From an uncultured Jannaschia sp. (GTDB lineage: Bacteria; Pseudomonadota; Alphaproteobacteria; Rhodobacterales; Rhodobacteraceae), in the NCBI RefSeq assembly GCF_947494025.1, contig NZ_CANLTQ010000003.1:236684-300683 (forward strand): DNA of 64,000 nt. The letters run 5' to 3'. The position numbers and the translations under genes are program-made. Below, in pieces: positions 1 through 9,278 of the stretch (position 1 is its first letter; each line of letters starts with the position of its first letter). The notes beneath the pieces were generated by a model. The model worked only from the letters and a program-made list of their open reading frames with translations. It was not told where the DNA came from and made no database searches.

Positions 1-318
1 CAGGTCGCTCGACATGACCGCGCCGGGGACGACGTGGTATGTCAGGATCGACGTGAGCTGCTCCTGGTTCTCGGGCATCAGGAGTTCGTCGACAGTGCCC
101 TCCGGCAGAGCGGCGAACGCGTCGTCCGTGGGCGCGAAGACGGTGTAGGGGCCGTCGCCCTTCAGGGTCTCGACCAGGCCCGCGGCTTCAGCGGCGGCGA
201 GAAGCGTGGTAAAATTGCCAGCTTCGGTCGCGGTGTCGACGATGTCCATGTCCTGCGCGTAGGCGGGTACGGCGAAGGCGGTGGCAGCAGCGATCGAAAG
301 GAATGTTCTGCGGATCAT
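1..318 (-). CDS. Fasciclin (FAS1) domain secreted protein, 3' part cut by window edge
   Basis: Reverse translation [80 protein letters not shown]...; signal peptide plus FAS1 motifs. Confidence 0.9.
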   Translation of the reverse strand, partial: MIRRTFLSIAAATAFAVPAYAQDMDIVDTATEAGNFTTLLAAAEAAGLVETLKGDGPYTVFAPTDDAFAALPEGTVDELLMPENQEQLTSILTYHVVPGAVMSSDL

Positions 319-416
319 TATGTGTCTCCCTTGAGACGCCGTTCGTGGCGTCGCGCAACCACCTAGCCGACCACTCCGGGGATCAATGCGCCTGCGTCAG
401 GACGACACGCGTTCCG

Positions 417-1253
417 TCACAACCGCGTCACCGCGACCCCGCCGACAATCAACACGGCCGCCGCACTTTTCCAGCGGTCCACGCGCTCGCCGATTAGGCC
501 CCAGCCGATCAGCACGGCGAACAGGATCGACGTTTCCCGCAGCGCGCCGACGAGCGCGATGGGCGCCACCGTCATCGCCCAGACCGCGACCGCGTAGGCG
601 CCGTAGCTGAAGGTCGCGGCGAGTGCGCCGACCGCCCAGGTCCGCCGGTCCGCGCGCCAGAGCGCGGGACCGCGCAGCCAGGTGACGAGCGGCGAGAAGA
701 TCGCGACGTCGAGGAGGAAGAGCCAGCCTACATATTGAGCGGCCGAGGCGGCCACCCGCGCACCCGAGCCGTCGACGATGGTGTAGCCCGCCGTCATCGC
801 CGCCGAGCCGAGCGCATAGGGCACGAGCCGCCGCGCCTCCCGTGCGCGCAGCGACCCCGCCGCCATCGTCGCGATGCCGCCCCCGAGGAGCAGGATGCCC
901 GCGATCTCCGCCGCGCTGAGTACGTCGGTCAGAACGAGCGGCCCGACGAGCAGGACGATCATCGGCGCCGCGCCGCGTGCGATGGGGTAGACGCGGCTCA
1001 GGTCGCCCTGCTCGTAGGCGAAGGCGAGGAACAGCTTGTAGCCCGCGTGGAACGCGCCCGACAGGAGGAGCCAGGGCCAGACCTCAGGCGCGGGCCACGG
1101 ATGGAACAGCGCCACGGCGCCCCCGGCGATCCCCTGGATCAGCGTCATGATCGCCATCCCACCGACCTTGGACGTGCCCGATTTCACGAGGCCGTTCCAG
1201 GCGGCATGGAAGAAGGCCGCGCCGAGCACTGCCAGCAGGACGCCTGTGCTCAC
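417..1253 (-). CDS. EamA/DMT-family transporter
   Basis: GTG start (VSTGVLLAVLGAAFFHAAWNGLVKSGTSK...) overlapping the stop of the upstream GS gene; ten-TM-like hydrophobic pattern. Confidence 0.85.
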   Translation of the reverse strand: MSTGVLLAVLGAAFFHAAWNGLVKSGTSKVGGMAIMTLIQGIAGGAVALFHPWPAPEVWPWLLLSGAFHAGYKLFLAFAYEQGDLSRVYPIARGAAPMIVLLVGPLVLTDVLSAAEIAGILLLGGGIATMAAGSLRAREARRLVPYALGSAAMTAGYTIVDGSGARVAASAAQYVGWLFLLDVAIFSPLVTWLRGPALWRADRRTWAVGALAATFSYGAYAVAVWAMTVAPIALVGALRETSILFAVLIGWGLIGERVDRWKSAAAVLIVGGVAVTRL

Positions 1254-2641
1254 ACGGTGTCCAGGTAGAGGTCCAACCGTTCCGCCTCGGTCAGATCCTC
1301 GATGTCGCGCATCTCCTGCCGCTTGGTCAGGACCATGTTGCGGACCAGCGCCTCGGGCAGGAGGCGCGGGGTCATCGGGTCGCCCTCGAACCGCTCGATC
1401 GCGTCGATCCAGGCGCCGGGAATTCGCGGCAGATCCTGCGCGTAGGCGTTGCCCTTGATTGGCGCGGGCGGAGTCAAGCGATCCTCGATCCCCGCGAGCG
1501 CCGCGCCGAGGATCACGGCGAGCAGGAGATAGGGGTTCACGTCCCCGCCGGAAATGCGGTGCTCGATCCGCCGATGTTCGGGCGCCGCCTCGGGGATGCG
1601 GATCGCGGCGGTCCGGTTCTCGTACGCCCAGGCAAGCCCGGTCGGTGCATGCGCGCCGGGGACGAGCCGGTCGTAGCTGTTCAGGTGCGGCGCGAAGATC
1701 AGCGTCGAGGCGGGCGCGGCGGCCAGAAGCCCCGCGACCGCGTGGCGGAGCGTGTCCGAACCCTTTGCCGTGCCGTCGTCGAAGACGTTGCGCCCGTCCC
1801 GGTCCAGGACGGAGAAGTGCACGTGCATCCCGTTGCCGGCGTAGTCCGGATAGGGTTTGGCCATGAAACTCGCCGCGAAGCCGTGCTTGCGCGCCTGTCC
1901 CTGGATCAGGAGCTTGAAGAGCCAAGCGTCGTCCGCCGCCTTCAGCGCATCGGACTGGTGCGCGAGGTCGATCTCGAACTGCCCGATCCCGGCCTCGGAA
2001 ATGGCGGTGTTGGCAGGAATGTCCATCGCCTCGCAGGAATCGTAGAGCTGTGTGAAGAACAGGTCGAACGCGTCGAGGGCCCGCATCGACAGCGTCTCCG
2101 CTCCCGGACGCCGCTTGCCCGAGCCGGGGGCCTTCGGCACGCGGAGCTGCCGCGTCGAGTCGTCGACGAGGTAGAACTCCATCTCCGTCGCCACGACCGG
2201 GGTGAGCCCGCGTCCGGCGTAGCGGGCCAGCACGGCGGCGAGCGCGTGACGCGGATCGCCTGCGAAGGGCCGGCCGTCCCGGTGGAACATCCACACGGGC
2301 AGGAGCGCGGTCGGCGTGTCGAGCCAGGGCATCGGCACGAAGCCCCGCTCGGTCGGGTGCAGGTGTCCGTCGGCGTCGCCGCTTTCGAAGACGAGCGGGC
2401 TGTTCTCGATATCCTCGCCCCAGATGTCGAGGTTCAGGATCGAGAAGGGAAACCGTGTGCCGTTGGTCTCGAGGGCGTGTGCGAAGCGGCGCGGCACCCG
2501 CTTGCCGCGGGCCTGGGCGTTCAGGTCGCAGGCGGCGACGCGCACCGAATGGATGTGCGGATGGCGGTGCAGCCATCCTTCCCGGCTCTCCTGCTCGGCA
2601 TCGGCGGCCGCCCCTGCGGGATCGACGCCGCGGTCCTTCAT
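1250..2641 (-). CDS. Glutamine synthetase family protein (gamma-glutamylpolyamine synthetase/PuuA-like)
   Basis: Motifs VVATEMEFYLVDD, AGNGMHVHFSVLDRDGRNVFDD, HRRIEHRISGGDVNPYLLLAVILGAALAGIEDRL. Confidence 0.9.
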   Translation of the reverse strand: MKDRGVDPAGAAADAEQESREGWLHRHPHIHSVRVAACDLNAQARGKRVPRRFAHALETNGTRFPFSILNLDIWGEDIENSPLVFESGDADGHLHPTERGFVPMPWLDTPTALLPVWMFHRDGRPFAGDPRHALAAVLARYAGRGLTPVVATEMEFYLVDDSTRQLRVPKAPGSGKRRPGAETLSMRALDAFDLFFTQLYDSCEAMDIPANTAISEAGIGQFEIDLAHQSDALKAADDAWLFKLLIQGQARKHGFAASFMAKPYPDYAGNGMHVHFSVLDRDGRNVFDDGTAKGSDTLRHAVAGLLAAAPASTLIFAPHLNSYDRLVPGAHAPTGLAWAYENRTAAIRIPEAAPEHRRIEHRISGGDVNPYLLLAVILGAALAGIEDRLTPPAPIKGNAYAQDLPRIPGAWIDAIERFEGDPMTPRLLPEALVRNMVLTKRQEMRDIEDLTEAERLDLYLDTV

Positions 2642-3441
2642 CGCATGATCTGCGGCAGGAGGCGCGGACGCCGGATGGTGGTCTGCGGCAGATGACGGTT
2701 CAGCCGGCTGTTCACGTGGCCCATGAGCCCGATAATAACGAGCGTCAACAGGATGAAGTACCCCGCAAGGATCGGGTAGGGTACGAAGGGGTTGAACGTC
2801 TTGTCCGCGAAGTAGCTCGCGTAATAGAGCGCGTCGCCGTTCTGCTGCCGTGCGGGGAAACCGGTGAAGAAGACGAGCGTGGTAGCGTGGAACAGGAAGA
2901 TCGCCTCGTTCGTGTAGGCCGGCCAGGCCAGGCGCAGCATGGTGGGCCAGGTGATCCGCCGGAACCGCCGCCATCCGGTCAGCCCGTAGGCCGAGGCCGC
3001 GTCGAGGTCGCCCTTCGGCACGGCCTGCAATCCGCCGTAGAAGATCTCGGCCGAGTAGGCCGCGGTGTTGAGGAACAGCACGACGAGCGCGCCCATCCAG
3101 GCCGAGGAGAACGGCTCGAAGACGGGGGCCACCTGCTTCAGCGACAGGAACAGGAAGTAGCCGAAGAAGAACTGGATAAAGAGCGGCGAGCCGCGGAACA
3201 CGAACACGAACCATTCCGCGGGCTTGCGCAGGAGCGCGTTGTCGGAGGCCTTGCCCACCGCCAGCAGCGTCGCGAGCGCGAAGCCCGAGATGAGGGCAAG
3301 CACGCCGAAATAGACGTTCCAGATCATGCCGGAGCCGATCAGGACGACCTGCTGACAGAGCGTGAAGTCGGCACGCGGCAGCAGGCGCTCGCCGATGCCC
3401 AGCGAGCGCAGACCGTAATCGAGAAGCGTCTCCCAGCACAT
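2638..3441 (-). CDS. Polar amino acid ABC transporter permease (HisM/OccM type)
   Basis: RGSPLFIQFFFGYF and EIFYGGLQAVPKGDLDAASAYGLTGWRRFRRITWP (EAA loop). Confidence 0.92.
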   Translation of the reverse strand: MCWETLLDYGLRSLGIGERLLPRADFTLCQQVVLIGSGMIWNVYFGVLALISGFALATLLAVGKASDNALLRKPAEWFVFVFRGSPLFIQFFFGYFLFLSLKQVAPVFEPFSSAWMGALVVLFLNTAAYSAEIFYGGLQAVPKGDLDAASAYGLTGWRRFRRITWPTMLRLAWPAYTNEAIFLFHATTLVFFTGFPARQQNGDALYYASYFADKTFNPFVPYPILAGYFILLTLVIIGLMGHVNSRLNRHLPQTTIRRPRLLPQIMR

Positions 3442-4352
3442 CAGTGCGGTCCCGCGTTGGCGCCCGCCCGGCGCAGCCGCTCGCCCGCCGCCGTGGCTTG
3501 CCCGTGGCTCGCCCGCGCCGACAGACGTGCGAGGACGATCTCGGAAAGGCGGGTGAAGACGAGGTAGAAGACGAGGAGCGCGAGGAAGTACCAGACCCGC
3601 CAGTCGGGATGCGGATAATCGGTGAACCGCGACGTCTTTGCCGCGCCGAGCTCTCGCGCCCAGTAGACGATGTCCTCCACGCCGAGCAGGAAAAGAAGCG
3701 GGGTGGCCTTGATGAGGATCATCCACAGGTTGCCGAGGCCCGGCAGCGCGTAAGTCCACATCTGCGGCACGACGATGCGCCGGAAGGTCTGCCCGCGCGT
3801 CATTCCGTAGGCCTCCGCCGTCTCGACCTGCGCGCGCGGCACGGCCCGCATCGCGCCATAAAGCACGTTGGCCGCGAAGGCGCCAAAGACGATGGCGAAG
3901 GTCAGCACGGCGAGCGCGAAGCCGTAGGTCTCGTGCACCCATTGCGGTGCGTTGCCGAGCGGCATCTTGGCCACGTCGCAGACGAGGAAGTCGCTGCCCT
4001 GCCGCACCGGCTGGTCCCAATCCGGGCATTTGATCCTGTGGCGCAGGTATTCGATCCCTTGGTCGAGGGCGATCACGAAGAACAGGAAGAATGCGATGTC
4101 GGGCACGCCGCGCACGATCGCGATGTAGCCCTTGCCGAGCCACCGGAGCGGCAGCACGCCGGACCGCGCCGCCACCGCGCCGCCGAAGCCGAAGGCCATT
4201 GCCGCCGGCGCCGTGATCGCGAGCAGCAGGAGCACGGTGCCCACCGCCCAGTAGAGCGACAGGTGCTTGCCCGTGGTCAGATAGCACAGAAGCCAGGGCA
4301 GGCCCTCGAGCGTGGCGGGATCGGTGCAGGCGGGGAGCATTACGTCCCCCAT
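3441..4352 (-). CDS. Polar amino acid ABC transporter permease (HisQ/OccQ type) with extended periplasmic loop
   Basis: VRGVPDIAFFLFFVIALDQGIEYL...ANVLYGAMRAVPRAQVETAEAYGMTRGQTFRRIVVPQ; TGATG coupling to next gene. Start could also be 4340. Confidence 0.88.
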   Translation of the reverse strand: MGDVMLPACTDPATLEGLPWLLCYLTTGKHLSLYWAVGTVLLLLAITAPAAMAFGFGGAVAARSGVLPLRWLGKGYIAIVRGVPDIAFFLFFVIALDQGIEYLRHRIKCPDWDQPVRQGSDFLVCDVAKMPLGNAPQWVHETYGFALAVLTFAIVFGAFAANVLYGAMRAVPRAQVETAEAYGMTRGQTFRRIVVPQMWTYALPGLGNLWMILIKATPLLFLLGVEDIVYWARELGAAKTSRFTDYPHPDWRVWYFLALLVFYLVFTRLSEIVLARLSARASHGQATAAGERLRRAGANAGPH

Positions 4353-4710
4353 CCCGCATGTCGGCGCCGCTCTTGCGAGATCGCATTCATGGTCGCATTC
4401 CCTGGGGGCGATCCCATCTGACGGTAAAGCCGAAATGGCGGGGCAGCCCAAGACGTGGACCGCGCCGTTCTTCGGGGATGTCGCGACGATCCACCGGGCG
4501 CATGGCGACAATCGCGGCGCCCGGCTGCGGCGTCTCGGCCACGACACACTTCGCGGTTTCTTGCCGGACAGCTTCGGGGCCGTCCTGCCGAATGGCCACC
4601 GCGAATGGGGAACGGGGGGCGTGTAGTCCCAGAGAAGCAGGAACACCCGCACCGCGGTGGGCAGGGGCCGAAGCCGGCGGCGACATCTTATCCACGGCCC
4701 CCACGAAGGT

Positions 4711-5436
4711 TCACTCGTAGATGTCGGCGTCCTCGCCGAACCACTTCACGATCAGATCGTTCAGGCTGCCATCTGCCTTCATCGTCTCGATTGCGGCGTC
4801 GAAGGTCTCGCGGAGCTCGGTGTCGCTTTCGCGCAGGCCCATGCCGATACCGTCGCCGAGCTGGACCTCATCACCCACGAAGGCGAGCTCGCCGGCGGAT
4901 TCCTCGACCGTGGGCACCAGCGCGTCCCGGTCTGCGAAGACCGCGTCGGCCTCGCCGGAGCGGACGGCGGCCACCGTCTCGTCGAAGGTCGCGTATTCGA
5001 GGAGCATCGCACCCGACTCGGCGACATGGGCCGCCTGGATGGTCCCGGCCTGCGCGGCGACGACGCCGTTCTCGATATCCGCATCCTCCGACATCCCGAC
5101 ATAGGCTGACGCTGCAGGCGGGATGTAGTTCTGCGTGAAGTCGATCACCTCGTCGCGCTCGTCGGTGATCGACATGCCGGCGATGATCGTGTCGAAGTTC
5201 CCCGAGGTCAGGTTCGGGATGATCGAATCCCAGTCGTTCGTGACCCATTCGCAGGTCAGTTCGGCCCGGACGCAGAGCTCGTCGCCGAGCTCGCGCTCGA
5301 ACCCATCCACCTCGCCCGCGTCGTTAAGGAAATTGTAGGGCGGGTAGGCGCCCTCGGTCCCCATGCGGATAGTGTCCTGCGCAAGGGCGGCATTGCCCCC
5401 GAGCGCGAGGACGACGGCGATGGCGATGGCTCTCAT
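4711..5436 (-). CDS. Transporter substrate-binding protein (polar amino acid SBP)
   Basis: MRAIAIAVVLALGGNAALAQDTIRMGTEGAYPPYNFLNDAGEVDGFERELGDELC...; signal peptide and SBP_bac_3 motifs. Confidence 0.95.
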   Translation of the reverse strand: MRAIAIAVVLALGGNAALAQDTIRMGTEGAYPPYNFLNDAGEVDGFERELGDELCVRAELTCEWVTNDWDSIIPNLTSGNFDTIIAGMSITDERDEVIDFTQNYIPPAASAYVGMSEDADIENGVVAAQAGTIQAAHVAESGAMLLEYATFDETVAAVRSGEADAVFADRDALVPTVEESAGELAFVGDEVQLGDGIGMGLRESDTELRETFDAAIETMKADGSLNDLIVKWFGEDADIYE

Positions 5437-5485
5437 GTGGTCTCTCCGTGTTGGGCCGCCCCTGTGGTCGGGGCTGGCGGGATGG

Positions 5486-6259
5486 TCATGCGGCGACGGC
5501 GCTGAGGAAGCCGCGGAGGCGTTCGGACCGGGGCGCACCGAACAGGCGGTCGGGCGGCCCCTGCTCCTCGATCAGGCCCTGATGCAGGAAAACGACGTGG
5601 TCGCTCACATCGCGGGCGAGGTTCATGTCGTGGGTGACGATGACCATGGTGCGCCCCTCGGCGGCGAGCGCCTTGATGACGCGGATCACCTCCTGCTCGA
5701 GTTCGGGGTCGAGCGCGGAGGTCGGCTCATCGAAAAGAAGCGCGCGCGGCTCCATGGCGAGCGCTCGGGCGATGGCGGCGCGCTGCTGCTGGCCGCCCGA
5801 AAGCTGCGCGGGCCAGGCGTCGGCCTTGTCGCCGATCCCCACCTTGTCGAGATAGCCGCGCGCCGCCGCCTCGACCTCGCCGGGGTCGCGCTTCAGCACG
5901 TGGACCGGCGCCTCCATCACGTTCTGCAGGATCGTGAGATGCGACCAGAGGTTGAAGGACTGGAACACCATCGAAAGGTTGGTGCGGATGCGCGTGACCT
6001 GCTTCGGGTCGGCCGGCCGCCGGGCATGCCCGTTCCCGTGCCAGCGCACGGGCTCTTCGCAAAACAGGATCTCCCCCTTCTGGCTGTCCTCGAGCAGGTT
6101 GGCGCAGCGCAGAAGCGTGGATTTTCCCGATCCCGAGGAGCCGATCAGCGAGACGACCTCGCCCTGCCGGGCAAGGAGGTCGATGCCCTTCAGCACTTCC
6201 AGACAGGCATAGGCCTTGTGGAGCCCACGGATTTCGAGAACGGGAGGCGCGTCGGTCAC
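5486..6259 (-). CDS. Amino acid ABC transporter ATP-binding protein
   Basis: Walker A GSSGSGKST, signature LSGGQQQR, Walker B ALLFDEPTSALDPE; GTG start preferred (ATG alternative at 6301). Confidence 0.95.
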   Translation of the reverse strand: MTDAPPVLEIRGLHKAYACLEVLKGIDLLARQGEVVSLIGSSGSGKSTLLRCANLLEDSQKGEILFCEEPVRWHGNGHARRPADPKQVTRIRTNLSMVFQSFNLWSHLTILQNVMEAPVHVLKRDPGEVEAAARGYLDKVGIGDKADAWPAQLSGGQQQRAAIARALAMEPRALLFDEPTSALDPELEQEVIRVIKALAAEGRTMVIVTHDMNLARDVSDHVVFLHQGLIEEQGPPDRLFGAPRSERLRGFLSAVAA

Positions 6260-6362
6260 GGGGCGCTTTCCAAGGTTTGCGTTCGCACGTTTACGCCGCA
6301 AATCCCGCCGGAATGCAATGGGCGGACGGACGTGCCGTCGCGACGAGGCCCCGGCCGAGGCC

Positions 6363-6812
6363 CTAAAGACGCGCCTCGGCCCGCTGCCGCGCCAGCGCGC
6401 TGTCGCGATCGGCGATGCCGAGGAGGTTGGCGAGGAGCCTGAGAAGCCCGTCCTCCTCCTCGTCGCGCGTTCCGTCCGCGAGGACGACCGACCAGAGCGC
6501 CTCGATCACCGCGATCCGCTCCTCCAGAGGTATCGCGTCCTTGACCGCGCGCGTGAAGCGAACGGTGTCGGGCGCCTCGGCCTCCAGCTCCTCGGCCTCC
6601 TTGCGGAGCGCCTCGGCGCCCCAGGCATCAAGGCCGTGACGGCGCATCAGGATGCGATCGATCCTGGAGATCTCCGCCGCCGCGTAGTTCCCGTCGCTGC
6701 GGGCGACGCGCACCATGAGAGCGGCGAGCGCGAGACGGGCGTCCGGTTCGGGAAAGGGGCCCGGTTCGGGCGTGGTGAGGCGGCGGAGAAGATCGACGAA
6801 CATGTCCGGCAT
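6363..6812 (-). CDS. TerB-family protein
   Basis: LALAALMVRVARSDGNYAAAEISRIDRIL...LWSVVLADGTRDEEEDGLLRLLANLLGI. Confidence 0.8.
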   Translation of the reverse strand: MPDMFVDLLRRLTTPEPGPFPEPDARLALAALMVRVARSDGNYAAAEISRIDRILMRRHGLDAWGAEALRKEAEELEAEAPDTVRFTRAVKDAIPLEERIAVIEALWSVVLADGTRDEEEDGLLRLLANLLGIADRDSALARQRAEARL

Positions 6813-7200
6813 ATAGGTGTGTAGACGCGCCACGGCCAGAGCGCACTTGCCGGCCGCCGTCGGCGGGATCGACGCCATTGCGTCGCGACCCACCCGATCG
6901 GGGAATCTGTCTTTGATTCGTGGATACGCCGGTGACGTGCGGGCCGAGCAGTAGGGGGATCGTGACCTTTCGAGAGGGCAAGCAGACGCAGGATCGGGTG
7001 GCCCTGCCTCCCATGTTGTGATTGTCAGGCGCGCTACGGCAATGGGCGGCCCCGCCCGGGGGGGGCGGTCTGGGTCGCTCGGCTTGCCGCCGGGCGGAAC
7101 GATCCGAGGGGCTGAACGAGCCCCGCCGGAAGAAGGTGGGGCATAGCTGGAATGCGCGCGGATGCGCCGGCGGGGGGGATGCCCGGCGCAACCGGACGCC

Positions 7201-7494
7201 CTATCCGTTCCAGCCCTCGACGATCACCAGATCGGTCTCGCTGATCCCCTGCCGCAGACGGATCGCCGCCTGATAGGCGTCGCTGTCGTAACAGGCGCGG
7301 GCGGCGGCGTAGCTGGGGAATTCGATGACGACCGTGCGGGGCTTCGCAGCGCCCTCGCGCAGTTCCTGCGTCCCGCCCCGCACGAGAAACCGGCCGCCAT
7401 GCTCCGCGAGCGGCGCGGCGTTGGCCGCGCGATAGAGATCGTAGCGCTCCGGGTCGTCCACCCGTCCCTGCGCGATCCAGTATCCCCTTGTCAT
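7201..7494 (-). CDS. DUF1330 domain protein
   Basis: MTRGYWIAQGRVDDPERYDLYRAANAAPLAEHGGRFLVRGG...RTVVIEFPSYAAARACYDSDAYQAAIRLR. Confidence 0.9.
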   Translation of the reverse strand: MTRGYWIAQGRVDDPERYDLYRAANAAPLAEHGGRFLVRGGTQELREGAAKPRTVVIEFPSYAAARACYDSDAYQAAIRLRQGISETDLVIVEGWNG

Positions 7495-8273
7495 GGTTCC
7501 TCCTCGAAGATGCGGGTCAGGTCGTCCGCGGCCTGCACGAGCCCCCAGGGCGGGTTCGCCACCGCGAGGCCGGAGCCCTCCATACCGTGCCCCGCACGCG
7601 CCGGCGGGAAACGTACCTCGTGCACGAACAGGTCCGGGATCGCCGCGCGCAGGGCGCGGAGCATCGGGCCGTGGCGGCGGTCGGGCAGGAGCGGATACCA
7701 CAGCATCAGCACGCCGACGTTCCACTTGCGGTTGAGCTGCGGCAGCAGCGCGGCGAGGCGCTCGTACTCGGTGCGGATCTCCCATGACGGATCGATCAGC
7801 ATCAGCCCCCGGCGCGGATCGGGCGGGGCGAGGGCGCGCGCCATCTCCAGTCCGTCGCGACGGTGGACGCGGGTGTTCGGGCTCGCGGGCATCGCCTCGA
7901 GCAGGGCCGCGTGTTCCGCGGGGTGCAGCTCGGCCAAGTCCATTCGGTCGAACCGGCGCAGAAGATGCGCGGCAAGGCGCGGCGAGCCGGGATAGGCGTC
8001 CGGCCCGTGCGCGGCGCGGATCGCGGCCAGCGCGGCCGGGTAGGGGTGGTCTGCGGGAAAGCGCGACAGGAGCCGTCCCACGCCCGCCGCCGCCTCGCCC
8101 GTGCGCGCGGCCATCGCGCCCCCGAGATCGTAGAGCCCGCGCCCGGCATGCGTCTCGAGGTAGCTCAGCGCCTTGTCCTTCCGCGTCAGGTAGCGCAGCG
8201 CCACGGCGAGCGCCGCGTGCTTGTGCACGTCGGCCGCGTTCCCGGCATGGTATCCGTGTTGGTAGCTCAGCAT
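7491..8273 (-). CDS. rlmJ: 23S rRNA (adenine2030-N6)-methyltransferase
   Basis: MLSYQHGYHAGNAADVHKHAALAVALRYLTRKDKALSYLETHAGRGLYDL; ATGA overlap with DUF1330 gene. Confidence 0.93.
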   Translation of the reverse strand: MLSYQHGYHAGNAADVHKHAALAVALRYLTRKDKALSYLETHAGRGLYDLGGAMAARTGEAAAGVGRLLSRFPADHPYPAALAAIRAAHGPDAYPGSPRLAAHLLRRFDRMDLAELHPAEHAALLEAMPASPNTRVHRRDGLEMARALAPPDPRRGLMLIDPSWEIRTEYERLAALLPQLNRKWNVGVLMLWYPLLPDRRHGPMLRALRAAIPDLFVHEVRFPPARAGHGMEGSGLAVANPPWGLVQAADDLTRIFEEEP

Positions 8274-8480
8274 CCCCCGGGGGTAAGGCGCCGGAGAGCG
8301 AAGGGGAAGCGCCTTGCCGGTCCGCGGCCTGCCGCACCCGGCGGCCACGCGCGGTCGTTTCGCCGGCGGCTCGGGCGTTCATGCAACAGATGCGGAGGAA
8401 TCCACGAAATTGATCGTGTGTTTGCCAAGGGACGTGCTAGCTGTCGCAGCATCGTAATCACGCTGCCACGAGATTCGCCC

Positions 8481-9275
8481 ATGCGCTTTGCCATCGCCGT
8501 CATCGCCCTGTCCACGCTTGCCGCCGGCGCCTCGGCGCAGGATCTGGGCGGGCCGGTCCGTTCCACGCAGGGCGCCGGCTCCGCGATCGGGTTCACCTTG
8601 CGCGGCGGGGTGGGCACGGCGCCGGAATATCCGGGCTCCGACAGCTACGAGGCCGCGCCGGCCCTCGGCGGTTCGCTGAACTACCTGCGGCTCGGCGGGT
8701 TCTCCTTCGGCGATCCGGATCCGCTCTACCGGCCCACCGGCTTCGGCGCGATGGGATCGCTGCGCTATGTGCCCGAGCGCGATGCCAGCGATCACGACGA
8801 GCTCGAAGGGCTCGACGACGTGGACACCACGCTCGAGCTGGGCGGCGGCCTGCGCTACGCGACGCCCGATTGGCGGGTCTTCGGCGTGGTCCGCTACGGC
8901 GCTTTCGGGCACGAGGCCTTCGTGGGCGAGCTCGGCGCCGACCTGTATGCCCGGCCCACGGACCGGATCACCCTGCGCGCCGGACCGCGCGCGCTGTTCG
9001 GCGACGGCGATTACGTGGAATCCTATTTCGGCGTTTCCGGCAGCGAGGCCGTGGCGAGCGGCGGCAATTTGTCGGCCTACGATCCCGATGGCGGGCTCGT
9101 CTCCGCAGGGGTCGAGTTCAGCGCGGGCTACCAGATCAACGAGACCTGGGGCGTCGATGCGATCGTGACCTACGAGAAGCTGCAGGGCGACGCCGCTGAC
9201 AGCCCCGTCACCGAGAACGAGGACCAGTTCCGCGCCAGCATCGGCGTCACCCGCCGCTTCACGCTGGGGTTCTGA
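8481..9275 (+). CDS. MipA/OmpV family outer membrane protein
   Basis: Signal peptide, GGVGTAPEYPGSDSYEAAPALGGSLNYLRLGGFSFG..., terminal RRFTLGF. Confidence 0.85.
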   Translation: MRFAIAVIALSTLAAGASAQDLGGPVRSTQGAGSAIGFTLRGGVGTAPEYPGSDSYEAAPALGGSLNYLRLGGFSFGDPDPLYRPTGFGAMGSLRYVPERDASDHDELEGLDDVDTTLELGGGLRYATPDWRVFGVVRYGAFGHEAFVGELGADLYARPTDRITLRAGPRALFGDGDYVESYFGVSGSEAVASGGNLSAYDPDGGLVSAGVEFSAGYQINETWGVDAIVTYEKLQGDAADSPVTENEDQFRASIGVTRRFTLGF

Positions 9276-9278
9276 TCC

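Noticed and set aside
4387-4704. 105-aa minus-strand ORF between SBP and permease genes
   Set aside because: No recognisable family and poor coding character (proline/arginine-rich). Could be real, but not supportable from sequence alone.
7163-7190. TGCGCCGG...CCGGCGCA hairpin 3' of DUF1330 as a terminator
   Set aside because: Correct place on the minus strand, but no U-tract and an 8-bp GC stem is common in this composition.
8274-8283. CCCCCGGGGG palindrome touching the rlmJ start codon
   Set aside because: Too short, with no loop, and expected by chance in high-GC DNA; no independent support for function.
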